From a virus: a stretch of DNA of 26,337 nucleotides. Each line of letters opens with the position of its first letter. Within the stretch, counting starts at the first letter, position 1. A program made the position numbers and the translations under genes. The notes under the pieces are model-generated. The model was given only the letters and a program-made list of their open reading frames with translations. It was not told the DNA's origin and did not search any database. The stretch is taken from the IMG/VR virus record IMGVR_UViG_3300042445_000437, positions 1-26,337 of that record. One strand, 5' to 3'. Positions 7,478 to 13,754 of the stretch are shown here, piece by piece.

Positions 7478-8394
7478 AAGAACTATGGGTAGAAAAATAT
7501 CGTCCTAAGACTGTAGACGGCTATGTGTTTAGGGACGATCATCAACGCAAACAGGTCAAGACGTGGATCAAGGATGTCAGCATACCACATCTATTGTTAA
7601 GCGGAAGTGCGGGCATTGGCAAAACTACATTGGCTAAGATTCTTATCAGCGAGCTAGGAATCGAAGATTATGATGTGTTAGAGATCAACGCAAGTCGTAC
7701 GAACTCGGTAGACGACGTCCGTGATAAAATCACTAACTTCGTACAGATGATCCCGTTCGGTCCGTTTAAGGTTGTGCTACTTGATGAGGCTGATTATCTA
7801 AGTCCGAACGCCCAAGCTGCACTACGTGGCGTTATGGAAGAGTATCATGCCACTTCTAGGTTCATACTTACCTGCAACTATCCTAACAGGATTATTCCTG
7901 CTATCCATAGTCGTTGTCAAGGATTCCATGTCGAACGCACTGACATGACCGAGTATACTGCTAGAGCTGCCACGGTATTAGTAGAAGAAGGCGTAGACTT
8001 TGAATTAGATACACTAGACAGTTATGTTAAAGTCGCTTATCCAGATTTGAGAAAATGTCTACAACTTCTTCAGCAAAATAGTCAAGATGGAAAACTAGTA
8101 GCACCATCGTCGGGCGATTCAGGTGCAGCTGATTGGAAGTTTGATATGATCACACTATTCAAGGCCGGTAAGATCACCGAAGCTCGAAAAATGCTATGCG
8201 GTAAACTTCGTGCAGAAGAAATGGAAGAAGTGTTTGTGTGGTTGTATAATAATATCGATGTTTTCGGCAATGAAGAGAATCAAGATAAGGCCATTATAAT
8301 CATTAAACAGGGCCTTGTAGATCATACATTGATCATTGATCCGGAAATCAATCTAGCCGCTACTCTGGTGAAATTAGCAAGACTAAATGGGTGA
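7474..8394 (+). CDS. 44: Sliding-clamp loader ATPase subunit gp44
   Basis: A 306-residue AAA+ protein of the RFC small-subunit / T4 gp44 type (T4 gp44 is 319 residues). It opens with the family hallmark LWVEKYRPKTVDGYV. The Walker A motif is GSAGIGKTT (44-52, K50), the Walker B LLDEADYL (102-109) and the arginine-finger segment HSRC (145-148, R147), with sensor 1 in ILTCNYPNRII. In T4, four gp44 plus one gp62 load the gp45 ring on primer-template. The C-terminal collar region (about 215-306) is less conserved. No gp62 or gp45 lies within this window, unlike the T4 45-44-62 order, so its partners must be elsewhere. Confidence 0.93.
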   Translation: MKELWVEKYRPKTVDGYVFRDDHQRKQVKTWIKDVSIPHLLLSGSAGIGKTTLAKILISELGIEDYDVLEINASRTNSVDDVRDKITNFVQMIPFGPFKVVLLDEADYLSPNAQAALRGVMEEYHATSRFILTCNYPNRIIPAIHSRCQGFHVERTDMTEYTARAATVLVEEGVDFELDTLDSYVKVAYPDLRKCLQLLQQNSQDGKLVAPSSGDSGAADWKFDMITLFKAGKITEARKMLCGKLRAEEMEEVFVWLYNNIDVFGNEENQDKAIIIIKQGLVDHTLIIDPEINLAATLVKLARLNG

Positions 8395-8866
8395 TCCTGA
8401 GAAATCTAATTTAGCAAAAGGAAGAACTAGTTATGATTCTACATCAACTGGTTCTATAATTCCTTTTTTTAATAGAAACGTATCAGAATATCCTACAGAA
8501 GCAGGCGGAGTTAAATTTGATCTAGTTCCTGTTACAAAACAGAAAGATCTCATGATCAATCATGCCAGGATGTATGCTCAGCAAGAGTATGATCGCATCA
8601 TGGAACTAGTAGCTGTTCTAGAAGAGCAAGCGCAGTCTATTAAACGCAGACTAGAAATAACTGATTCTGTTCACGCAGCGGTATATCAATTTCAACCTGT
8701 AATGGGAAACATCTATTGGTTAGTCTGGGACAAGCGTAAGCAACATACACTGTTAACGCAGAACGGACCCAATGATTGGTCTAGTAGTGCCCCAGAGGAC
8801 TATGAATATCAAGCGCAGGTAAAATACATGGGCGATCATACTTGGATGGAAATCAATGAAGAATAA
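8387..8866 (+). CDS. DUF2452-like protein
   Basis: A 159-residue protein overlapping the end of gene 44 by 8 bases, in the position where gp62 would be expected but not resembling it. The order of recognisable segments is: SEYPTEAGGVKFDLVPV (53-69), a long helix through EYDRIMELVAVLEEQAQSIKRRLE, then FQPVMGNIYWLVWDKRKQHTLL and a GPNDW segment. This matches my memory of DUF2452, in which F-x-P-x-x-G-x-x-Y is followed by P-x-x-W. The family has no established function. The family assignment is moderately sure. Confidence 0.65.
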   Translation: MGDPEKSNLAKGRTSYDSTSTGSIIPFFNRNVSEYPTEAGGVKFDLVPVTKQKDLMINHARMYAQQEYDRIMELVAVLEEQAQSIKRRLEITDSVHAAVYQFQPVMGNIYWLVWDKRKQHTLLTQNGPNDWSSSAPEDYEYQAQVKYMGDHTWMEINEE

Positions 8867-9344
8867 ATTTATCAATCTCTACATGGACTGGGCTGACAGA
8901 GTTGCACAACTTAGTCATGCTGTGAGATTAAACGTGGGAGCAGTAGTTGTTAAAGATGACACAGTTATCAGCTATGGTTATAACGGTATGCCGGCTGGTT
9001 GGGATAACAACTGCGAAAATGTAGAATCAACCTTTGACGAAAGAGATGCTAATTCCAGCGATTGGACTTTCAACGAAGATGATAAGAAATACTATCGTCT
9101 AAAAACTAAACCGGAGGTGCTTCATGCTGAATCGAATGCGATTGCGAAACTGGCTAAGTCTCACAACAGTGGTCTGGGTGCTACTATGTTTATTACCCAT
9201 GCTCCATGTTTGGACTGTGCCAAACTTATCTACCAAAGTGGTATTGGCCATGTTCTATATAGGAACAGTTATCGGGATACTAGTGGTATCACATTTCTCG
9301 AAAAGTCGGGAGTAAGAGTAGAACAAATGAAAAAGGACGCCTAA
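8856..9344 (+). CDS. cd: Deoxycytidylate (dCMP) deaminase
   Basis: A 162-residue zinc-dependent deaminase. Zinc ligands and the catalytic glutamate are visible as H90-A-E92 in VLHAESNAIAKL, and C118 and C121 in HAPCLDCAK. The N-terminal VGAVVVKDDTVISYGYNGMPAG is the substrate-side strand and loop typical of dCMP deaminases. It converts dCMP to dUMP, feeding dTMP synthesis during phage DNA replication. It overlaps the DUF2452-like gene by 11 bases. Its last codons and stop lie within the left arm and loop of an intrinsic terminator. The allosteric dCTP region of the T4 enzyme cannot be judged by eye. Confidence 0.92.
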   Translation: MKNKFINLYMDWADRVAQLSHAVRLNVGAVVVKDDTVISYGYNGMPAGWDNNCENVESTFDERDANSSDWTFNEDDKKYYRLKTKPEVLHAESNAIAKLAKSHNSGLGATMFITHAPCLDCAKLIYQSGIGHVLYRNSYRDTSGITFLEKSGVRVEQMKKDA

Positions 9345-9357
9345 GCGTCCTTTTTTT
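9331..9357. terminator. Bidirectional intrinsic terminator between convergent genes
   Basis: The perfect stem AAAAGGACGC / GCGTCCTTTT with a four-base CTAA loop is followed by a run of T on the + strand; the A-run before it serves as the T-run for the minus strand. The TAA of the loop (9342-9344) is the dCMP deaminase stop, and the phoH stop (complement of 9356-9358) sits in the T-run. One hairpin therefore terminates both convergent genes. Confidence 0.92.
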
Positions 9358-10096
9358 ATGAATCGCCGTAGATCGCTAATATCTCCTTTACAGCTTCGTG
9401 GCGTTCGACATCCTCTACCGTAAACTGGCAGATGTCGACGTATCTATGATTTTTAAAGTCGTTGAATAATTTTAAGAATTCCAACAATCCGTTATTACTA
9501 GGGCGGTCTGCTTGTTGTAAGTCTCCAGTTACAACCATCTTAGATCCAGTTCCTAATCTAGTTAACAACATCTTCATTTGACTTGGAGTTGCATTCTGCA
9601 TCTCGTCAGCGACAACAATCGCATTTTTAAATGTGCGGCCTCTCATATAGGCTAATGGACTTGTTTCAACAACCCCCTCAGCGATCATATGTTCAATCTC
9701 TTTCGAGTTAAAGTTTTCCGCTAACACATCAAAAATAGGCTTGGTCCAGGGGGCCATCTTTTCATTTAGATCACCTGGGAGGAAACCGTGTTCCTCGTCT
9801 ACTGATACAGCAGGTCGAGTTATAATGATCTTATCCGCATCACCGTATTTTAATTGATCGATAGCCCACTGTACGCCCAGCATGGTTTTACCCGTACCGG
9901 CTGGGCCGATAGCGAATATAATCATTTTACTGGGATCGTTTAATTTAAGTAGATAAGTCTCTTGGCTTAGACTCTTGGGATAAATGTGGACTCGTTTGCG
10001 TTTGTCATTTAATCTATGATCAATATTTATTACGTTGCTTTGAAATCGTGGATCATATTGCTCTTTTTGCTGAACTTGCGCTCTTTTTCGCTTCAT
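9356..10096 (-). CDS. phoH: PhoH-like ATPase
   Basis: A 246-residue P-loop protein, the only minus-strand gene in the window. The Walker A is GPAGTGKT (64-71, K70) after MIIFAIG, and the Walker B is AIVVADEMQNATPSQMK. A GFLPGDLNEKM segment and a VVTGDLQQADRP segment are characteristic of the PhoH family (C-terminal ATPase domain only, as in phage versions). PhoH is an ATP-binding protein, induced by phosphate starvation in some bacteria. Its phage role is unclear, with RNA-related helicase/nuclease functions suggested for relatives. The start (complement of 10094-10096) has AGGAGGG 10 bases upstream. The leader carries a strong imperfect inverted repeat. Confidence 0.9.
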   Translation of the reverse strand: MKRKRAQVQQKEQYDPRFQSNVINIDHRLNDKRKRVHIYPKSLSQETYLLKLNDPSKMIIFAIGPAGTGKTMLGVQWAIDQLKYGDADKIIITRPAVSVDEEHGFLPGDLNEKMAPWTKPIFDVLAENFNSKEIEHMIAEGVVETSPLAYMRGRTFKNAIVVADEMQNATPSQMKMLLTRLGTGSKMVVTGDLQQADRPSNNGLLEFLKLFNDFKNHRYVDICQFTVEDVERHEAVKEILAIYGDS

Positions 10097-10117
10097 ATAA
10101 GGTTAGCCCTCCTGTAA

Positions 10118-10162
10118 GTGTTAGGCACGGACCTTTCAACCGTTGTGTCCGTGTCCGAACAC
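10118..10162. repeat. Imperfect inverted repeat in the phoH divergent leader
   Basis: GTGTTAGGCACGGAC (10118-10132) and GTCCGTGTCCGAACAC (10147-10162) pair over 14 positions (7 + 2 + 5) with one bulged T and one A-G mismatch, leaving a 14-base loop. It lies just upstream of the phoH Shine-Dalgarno (CCCTCCT, 10107-10113 on the + strand). There is no T-run on either side, so it is not a terminator. The rest of the 141-base intergenic space (10097-10237) holds a late-type box before 10238 and a weak TTAAATAC on the minus strand (10168-10175); no clear sigma70 promoter for phoH was found. Confidence 0.7.
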
Positions 10163-10215
10163 AAAAGTATTTAACCAACACTTTCAAAAGTTATGTGTTA
10201 TGTTTGTATTTTGAC

Positions 10216-10223
10216 GATAAATA
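10216..10223 (+). promoter_or_regulatory. Late-promoter-like box GATAAATA
   Basis: GATAAATA lies 14 bases before the ATG at 10238, in true intergenic sequence and preceded by TTTTGAC. It resembles the T4 late consensus TATAAATA. A start site about six bases downstream would leave a very short leader that still includes the AAAGGGAG ribosome binding site. The same octamer precedes several other genes here. Confidence 0.55.
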
Positions 10224-10237
10224 CAAAGGGAGAAATT

Positions 10238-10780
10238 ATGGCAGATATCAAAGACATTATCACGAATATAGAACAGATCTACGGGTCTAACAACAGTTTA
10301 AGTTTACTAAAAGACTTCGAACGTGTGATCGACGAATTAGATGTCTATGTCTACGACAATTGGATCGACGGTGAGCTTGTAGAAGGCCCCAAAGAAACCC
10401 GATATTTCGTAGAATGTACATTTATGTGGCCTAAAGACAAGATGCCTGAACCCAAGGGCGGAATGCGGCTAATCGAATACGGATGCGAAGTAAAGATGGG
10501 CGAAACTAAGATTTCGCAGGTTAGAAAAATAAAGACGCCAGATGACATAAGGCCCGGTACCAGAAAAGGCAAAATAGACAGAAAATCCATATGGTTAGTT
10601 AAAATTTCTATGCCTAAGAAACTGATGTCGGATATAAACAGAGGTTATATTGAGTTGGATCAAAACAAGATCGAAGATATAATTACCAAGAACGGCGGAG
10701 TAAATGCCGCTATTGATCCAGCCGAGCAACAAGCACAGGAGATGGCCAATGCAGAACCAGCCGCAGCACCAGCAGCTTAA
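10238..10780 (+). CDS. Conserved phage protein of unknown function with Ala/Pro-rich tail
   Basis: The frame is open from 10193, but the ATG at 10238 is preferred: it has AAAGGGAG at the right distance, follows the late-type box, and begins a sensible helix (MADIKDIITNIEQIYG). This gives 180 residues. The sequence SLSLLKDFERVIDELDVYVY, then FMWPKDKMPEPKGGMRLIEYGC, resembles a protein I have seen in marine T4-like phages without a function. The C-terminus is a low-complexity AEPAAAPAA tail. It overlaps the next gene by 32 bases. The two are probably co-transcribed late and may work together. Confidence 0.7.
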   Translation: MADIKDIITNIEQIYGSNNSLSLLKDFERVIDELDVYVYDNWIDGELVEGPKETRYFVECTFMWPKDKMPEPKGGMRLIEYGCEVKMGETKISQVRKIKTPDDIRPGTRKGKIDRKSIWLVKISMPKKLMSDINRGYIELDQNKIEDIITKNGGVNAAIDPAEQQAQEMANAEPAAAPAA

Positions 10781-11504
10781 AGAAGGACTACGTCCGCTGG
10801 ATCTTAAAGAAATGATCCATCCCGTATTCGAAGTTGACACATTTAAATCAAAAATGGGCGAAGACCAGGATGTCTGTGTGGTCAGCTTTAAAGTCAAGGA
10901 TCGAGCACCTGCAAAGGACCTCATGGAGTTTATCGAAAAGGGATTTTACTTCGTACTAGATTCAGATGTAAGCTCTGGAGAAGATGCCAAAGGCGAATAC
11001 AGCGTGTTTGTGGAACTTCCGCGAACTCCCCAACTTGCTGAACAGATCAAAGAGATCACCTACGGTGTTAGAAAGCTAACAGGTATCGAAGATTTTAAAT
11101 TTAAGTATCACAAAAGCAATAAGATGCACGAAGTATCAGAAGAAACATTAAAGTCTGTGGTGCCAGCAACTTCTAAGGACTACAGCGGGTTTATGGAAAA
11201 AATGAGAACTGAAGGTGTTAAAACTTTCTTCAATAAAACATTGATGGATGATTTGACATTAGATGGAGATATCATTACCATACATAAACCATTCAATAAA
11301 ACTGTACAGCTACGCATGATCAAAGAAGGTGAAACTGAAGCGATCCTAGAAGGATCAACAGATATAATATCCATGGATGAAGAATCTATGAGTGAAATTT
11401 TTTGGCTTACTAAAGTACTAGGTGATTACAATATCAATAAGGTAGGCGAAAACTTTATGTTTGACAACAACGGTCAAGCTATTTTATTACAAAGGATCGG
11501 ATAA
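10749..11504 (+). CDS. Conserved phage protein of unknown function
   Basis: The frame is open from an ATG at 10704, but the ATG at 10749 is preferred because AGGAGA (10737-10742) is spaced 6 bases before it. The 15 extra residues of the longer form would lie in the C-terminal coding region of the previous gene. The result is 251 residues: a short Gln/Pro-rich start (MQNQPQHQQ), then a mixed alpha/beta protein with EVDTFKSKMGEDQDVCVVSF, a helical KDLMEFIEKGFYFVLDSD and a C-terminal VGENFMFDNNGQAILLQRIG. No catalytic motif is seen. It is paired with the preceding gene and overlaps the endolysin start by one base. Confidence 0.65.
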   Translation: MQNQPQHQQLKEGLRPLDLKEMIHPVFEVDTFKSKMGEDQDVCVVSFKVKDRAPAKDLMEFIEKGFYFVLDSDVSSGEDAKGEYSVFVELPRTPQLAEQIKEITYGVRKLTGIEDFKFKYHKSNKMHEVSEETLKSVVPATSKDYSGFMEKMRTEGVKTFFNKTLMDDLTLDGDIITIHKPFNKTVQLRMIKEGETEAILEGSTDIISMDEESMSEIFWLTKVLGDYNINKVGENFMFDNNGQAILLQRIG

Positions 11505-12133
11505 TGAGTTTTACATTTGAATTTACTAAGAGTCAGTTGAAAGAAATGATTCCTAAAAATCCCTACGTAAGTCAGTGGTATGATGCTTTATCAGAAATAT
11601 TACCAGAATACAGTATTAATACTCCCCAGCGTGTGGCAGCTTTCCTAGCACAATGCGCTCACGAAAGCGGTGGGTTTGTATTCCTGAAAGAAAATCTAAA
11701 TTACAAAGCACCTAGTCTGCGTAAGGTATTTCCTAAATACTTCCCAGACGATGCTACGGCAGCAGCCTACGCTAACAAGCCAGAAAAAATTGCCAACCGA
11801 GTCTATGCTAATCGTATGGGCAACGGTCCGGAAGAATCCGGTGATGGTTGGACCTTTTGCGGACGCGGCCTGATTCAGTTAACTGGCAAAGACAATTACA
11901 CATTCTTTGCAGCATCTATAGATGTTCCTATTGAAGAAGCCGCAGAGTATCTGCAGACTTTTGAAGGTGCTGTTCAGTCAGCTTGTTTCTTCTGGGAACA
12001 AAACAATCTCAATACTTGGGCAGACAAAGGAGACATCCTTACACTGACCAAACGCATCAATGGCGGCACTATTGGTCTTGAGGATAGAATCAAACACTAC
12101 GAACACGCACTGCATATCTTCGGAGCACATTAA
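11504..12133 (+). CDS. GH19-type endolysin (chitinase-class lysozyme)
   Basis: A 209-residue protein whose start shares a base with the upstream stop (TAATG). It carries the glycoside hydrolase 19 hallmarks: FLAQCAHESGGF (47-58) with the catalytic acid E54, a second acidic residue E63 in FLKENLNY, and the substrate-groove segment FCGRGLIQLTGKDNY. No signal peptide is present, so export needs the holin. In phages GH19 enzymes cleave peptidoglycan glycan strands. The following three genes complete a lysis cassette. Length is normal for single-domain GH19 endolysins. Confidence 0.9.
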   Translation: MSFTFEFTKSQLKEMIPKNPYVSQWYDALSEILPEYSINTPQRVAAFLAQCAHESGGFVFLKENLNYKAPSLRKVFPKYFPDDATAAAYANKPEKIANRVYANRMGNGPEESGDGWTFCGRGLIQLTGKDNYTFFAASIDVPIEEAAEYLQTFEGAVQSACFFWEQNNLNTWADKGDILTLTKRINGGTIGLEDRIKHYEHALHIFGAH

Positions 12134-12135
12134 TT

Positions 12136-12603
12136 GTGTGGCAATTTCAGTGGATGCTTAGTTTAATTCCAGACAGTTTTTTTGTCTGGATTACCTATAT
12201 TCTAATGATTATAGGTGTTGGACTGTATGTTGCCAGCAAACTAGTTAAATGGATTCCATTGATGGGGCAGTACAAACTGCCAGCTGAGCTTATTGGTATA
12301 CTAGTATTATTAGCAGGAGTATATCTATCCGGTGGTTATGGTGTAGAGATGGCGTGGCGAGACAAAGTTCGAGAACTAGAAGAAAAGATTAAAGTTGCAG
12401 AATCAAAGAGTCAAGAAGTAAAAATACAGATACAAGAAAAAATAGTCTATAAGACTAAAGTTGTAAAAGAAAAAGAAACCGTATATATAGATAGGATCAA
12501 AGAAATAGCTAAAGAAGTAGATGCTAAATGCGAAGTAGATCCTAGAGTTATCGAAGAACTCAACAAGGCTTCTGAAGATCCGTTTAAAGGAGCAGCCAAA
12601 TGA
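12136..12603 (+). CDS. Inner-membrane spanin-like protein with two membrane helices
   Basis: A 155-residue protein starting at GTG 12136, two bases after the endolysin stop. Two transmembrane helices (about 15-33 and 49-66) are followed by a long charged coiled coil (about 72-130). The C-terminus has C132-EVDPRVIEELNKA, which resembles the C-x-V-P-x-x-V-x-x-L-N-x-A end of lambda Rz-type i-spanins. It is followed directly by a small lipoprotein, as expected for the outer spanin. The classical Rz has one membrane segment; the extra N-terminal one is unusual and could place the N-terminus in the periplasm or add a holin-like function. The i-spanin call is inference from architecture and order. 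Confidence 0.7.
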   Translation: MWQFQWMLSLIPDSFFVWITYILMIIGVGLYVASKLVKWIPLMGQYKLPAELIGILVLLAGVYLSGGYGVEMAWRDKVRELEEKIKVAESKSQEVKIQIQEKIVYKTKVVKEKETVYIDRIKEIAKEVDAKCEVDPRVIEELNKASEDPFKGAAK

Positions 12604-12863
12604 AGACGCTGTTGATAATCGCAGTGCTAATTTTATCCGGGTGCTCTACTGCTCCTGTAGTAATGAAATTTCCAGAAGTGCCCGAAGCGTTAATGCAGCA
12701 ATGCGAACCGTTAGACAAAGTTCCAGCTGACACTAAACAGCTTAGTACCACAGCAGAAGTAGTAATTAAAAATTACGGCAAATATCACGTATGCAGAATC
12801 AAGGTAGAAGAATGGCAAGAATGGTACAAGTCAAATAAGAAAATCTACGAAACAGTTAAATAA
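12600..12863 (+). CDS. Outer-membrane spanin-like lipoprotein (Rz1 type)
   Basis: An 87-residue protein overlapping the i-spanin candidate by 4 bases. The N-terminus MKTLLIIAVLILSGC is a textbook type II signal with lipobox LSGC and lipidated Cys at residue 15. The mature part has a proline-containing stretch (TAPVVMKFPEVPEA) and a C-terminal CRIKVEEWQEWYKSNK helix. Position, size and lipobox match an o-spanin that would span the periplasm with the preceding coiled-coil protein and fuse the membranes in the last lysis step. Confidence 0.75.
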   Translation: MKTLLIIAVLILSGCSTAPVVMKFPEVPEALMQQCEPLDKVPADTKQLSTTAEVVIKNYGKYHVCRIKVEEWQEWYKSNKKIYETVK

Positions 12864-12886
12864 GAGTATGTTTTTAGGAGCGACCT

Positions 12887-13387
12887 ATGGCAACAAATGA
12901 AGAATATGAAAAAATGAGCGCGGCAGAAAAGAAAAAAGAAGATTGGATGAACAGTAAATGGCGTCCAATGATGGGTTGGATGTATATGCTAGTCTGTACC
13001 ATGGACATGGTGATATTTCCAATCTTATGGAGTCTATTACAAACAACTACCGGTACAGCTATCACACAATGGAATCCACTAACCTTACAAGGTGCTGGAC
13101 TATTCCACATCGCAATGGGTGCAGTATTAGGTATTGCGGCATTCGGTCGTACACAGGAAAAACTAGGAGGAGCAAACAATGGCGGAGCACAAGTACCATC
13201 AAGCAACTTTACAGCACCTAGCGCACCTGCGTCAAGTTTCTCAGCACCAAGCTTCTCAGCACCAAGTACCCCAAGTAGCTTTAGCGGAGGCAGCTTTGGA
13301 AGCGCACCTAAGACAACGTCAGCAGCACCGGCAATGAGCAGCACAGGTAAGCCAATGCCAATGCAGCCCGATCAACCTGAACTATAA
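12887..13387 (+). CDS. Holin of the 3TM family with Ser/Ala/Pro-rich tail
   Basis: A 166-residue protein with AGGAG upstream. After a charged N-terminus it has WRPMMGWMYMLVCTMD, a first hydrophobic segment (about 28-51), then NPLTLQGAGLFHIAMGAVLG and a second one (66-86), ending GRTQEK. This is the pattern of the 3TM holin family found in phages and gene-transfer agents. Residues about 95-150 are a low-complexity tail with repeated SFSAP units (tandem 15-base DNA repeat at 13238-13266), then GGSFGSAP. Holins form inner-membrane lesions that release the endolysin. The long tail is unusual and may set timing or protein contacts. Confidence 0.75.
   Translation: MATNEEYEKMSAAEKKKEDWMNSKWRPMMGWMYMLVCTMDMVIFPILWSLLQTTTGTAITQWNPLTLQGAGLFHIAMGAVLGIAAFGRTQEKLGGANNGGAQVPSSNFTAPSAPASSFSAPSFSAPSTPSSFSGGSFGSAPKTTSAAPAMSSTGKPMPMQPDQPEL
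13238..13266 (+). repeat. Tandem 15-base repeat in holin tail
   Basis: TTCTCAGCACCAAG occurs at 13238-13251 and again at 13253-13266, in frame, encoding successive SFSAP units. It explains the low-complexity holin tail and could vary in copy number by slippage. Confidence 0.8.
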
Positions 13388-13399
13388 AGGAAAAATAAA

Positions 13400-13684
13400 A
13401 TGAAATTATTAGCAACAGCAATTTTTGCAGGTATGTTGGCGTTCGGTACAGCCGCATGTGCCAAAGAAGAACCAAAAAAAGCAACTACTCAAGCTGCACC
13501 AGCCTCAGCAGCAGATGCTAAAAAAGATGAAGCGCCAAAGACTAAAAAAGTCTGCGTTGATGTACAAGGCAAAGATGGCAAGCCTGTAATGGATCCTAAA
13601 ACTAAAAAACCTAAACAGAACTGTAAAGAAGTAAAAGTGCATAAGAAGCACGAAGGCACCGCAGTTCCAGATAAGAAAAAATAA
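13400..13684 (+). CDS. Small exported lysine-rich protein or lipoprotein
   Basis: A 94-residue protein with AAGGA upstream. MKLLATAIFAGMLAFGTAACA is a signal peptide. C20 preceded by TAA could be lipidated (a weak lipobox), or signal peptidase I could cleave after ACA. The mature part is very rich in Lys, Ala and Thr, with KVCVDVQGKDGKPVMDPK and two cysteines (C52, C71) that could form a disulfide. It is the last gene before the terminator at 13711 and follows the holin, so it is probably transcribed with the lysis genes. I do not recognise a family; cell-envelope interaction during lysis is only a guess. Confidence 0.6.
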   Translation: MKLLATAIFAGMLAFGTAACAKEEPKKATTQAAPASAADAKKDEAPKTKKVCVDVQGKDGKPVMDPKTKKPKQNCKEVKVHKKHEGTAVPDKKK

Positions 13685-13710
13685 AGCTCAGTAAATCTGT
13701 AGTAAATATA

Positions 13711-13738
13711 AAGGACTGCTTGACACAGTCCTTTTTTT
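13711..13738 (+). terminator. Intrinsic terminator after the lysis cassette, overlapping the dnaJ promoter
   Basis: The perfect 8-bp stem AAGGACTG (13711-13718) / CAGTCCTT (13726-13733), with the 7-base loop CTTGACA, is followed by seven T. It lies 27 bases after the stop of the exported protein. The loop contains the complete -35 hexamer of the downstream promoter. Confidence 0.9.
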
Positions 13739-13748
13739 ATCATATAAT
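13720..13748 (+). promoter_or_regulatory. Consensus sigma70 promoter of the dnaJ operon
   Basis: TTGACA (13720-13725), a 17-base spacer and TATAAT (13743-13748) make a perfect match to the sigma70 consensus at the optimal spacing. The terminator T-run forms part of the spacer. Only six bases separate the -10 box from the dnaJ ATG at 13755, so the expected start site (about seven bases downstream of the -10) falls on or within two bases of that A. The transcript should be leaderless or nearly so. This is probably an early promoter used by host RNA polymerase. Confidence 0.88.
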
Positions 13749-13754
13749 ATAACT

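Noticed and set aside
9124-9315. 63-codon frame within dCMP deaminase on the + strand
   Set aside because: It lies over the zinc-binding motifs of the deaminase in another frame, and nothing supports its translation.
10193-10237. Upstream ATG start for the 10238 gene
   Set aside because: It would add 15 Cys- and Tyr-containing residues without a ribosome binding site and would place the start upstream of the late-type box; the ATG at 10238 has AAAGGGAG.
10211-10239. TTGACG before 10238 as a -35 box in another composite promoter
   Set aside because: Seventeen bases downstream is AATTAT, inside the ribosome binding and start region. There is no -10 match and no hairpin, so the GATAAATA box is the better explanation.
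12874-13344. 156-codon open frame on the minus strand opposite the holin
   Set aside because: The + strand protein has a clear holin pattern, ribosome binding site and operon context. The minus frame is Ala/Leu/Pro-rich shadow translation with no start signal.
13701-13708. AGTAAATA as a late promoter for dnaJ
   Set aside because: Transcripts from it would meet the terminator at 13711 at once, and the perfect sigma70 promoter already explains dnaJ.
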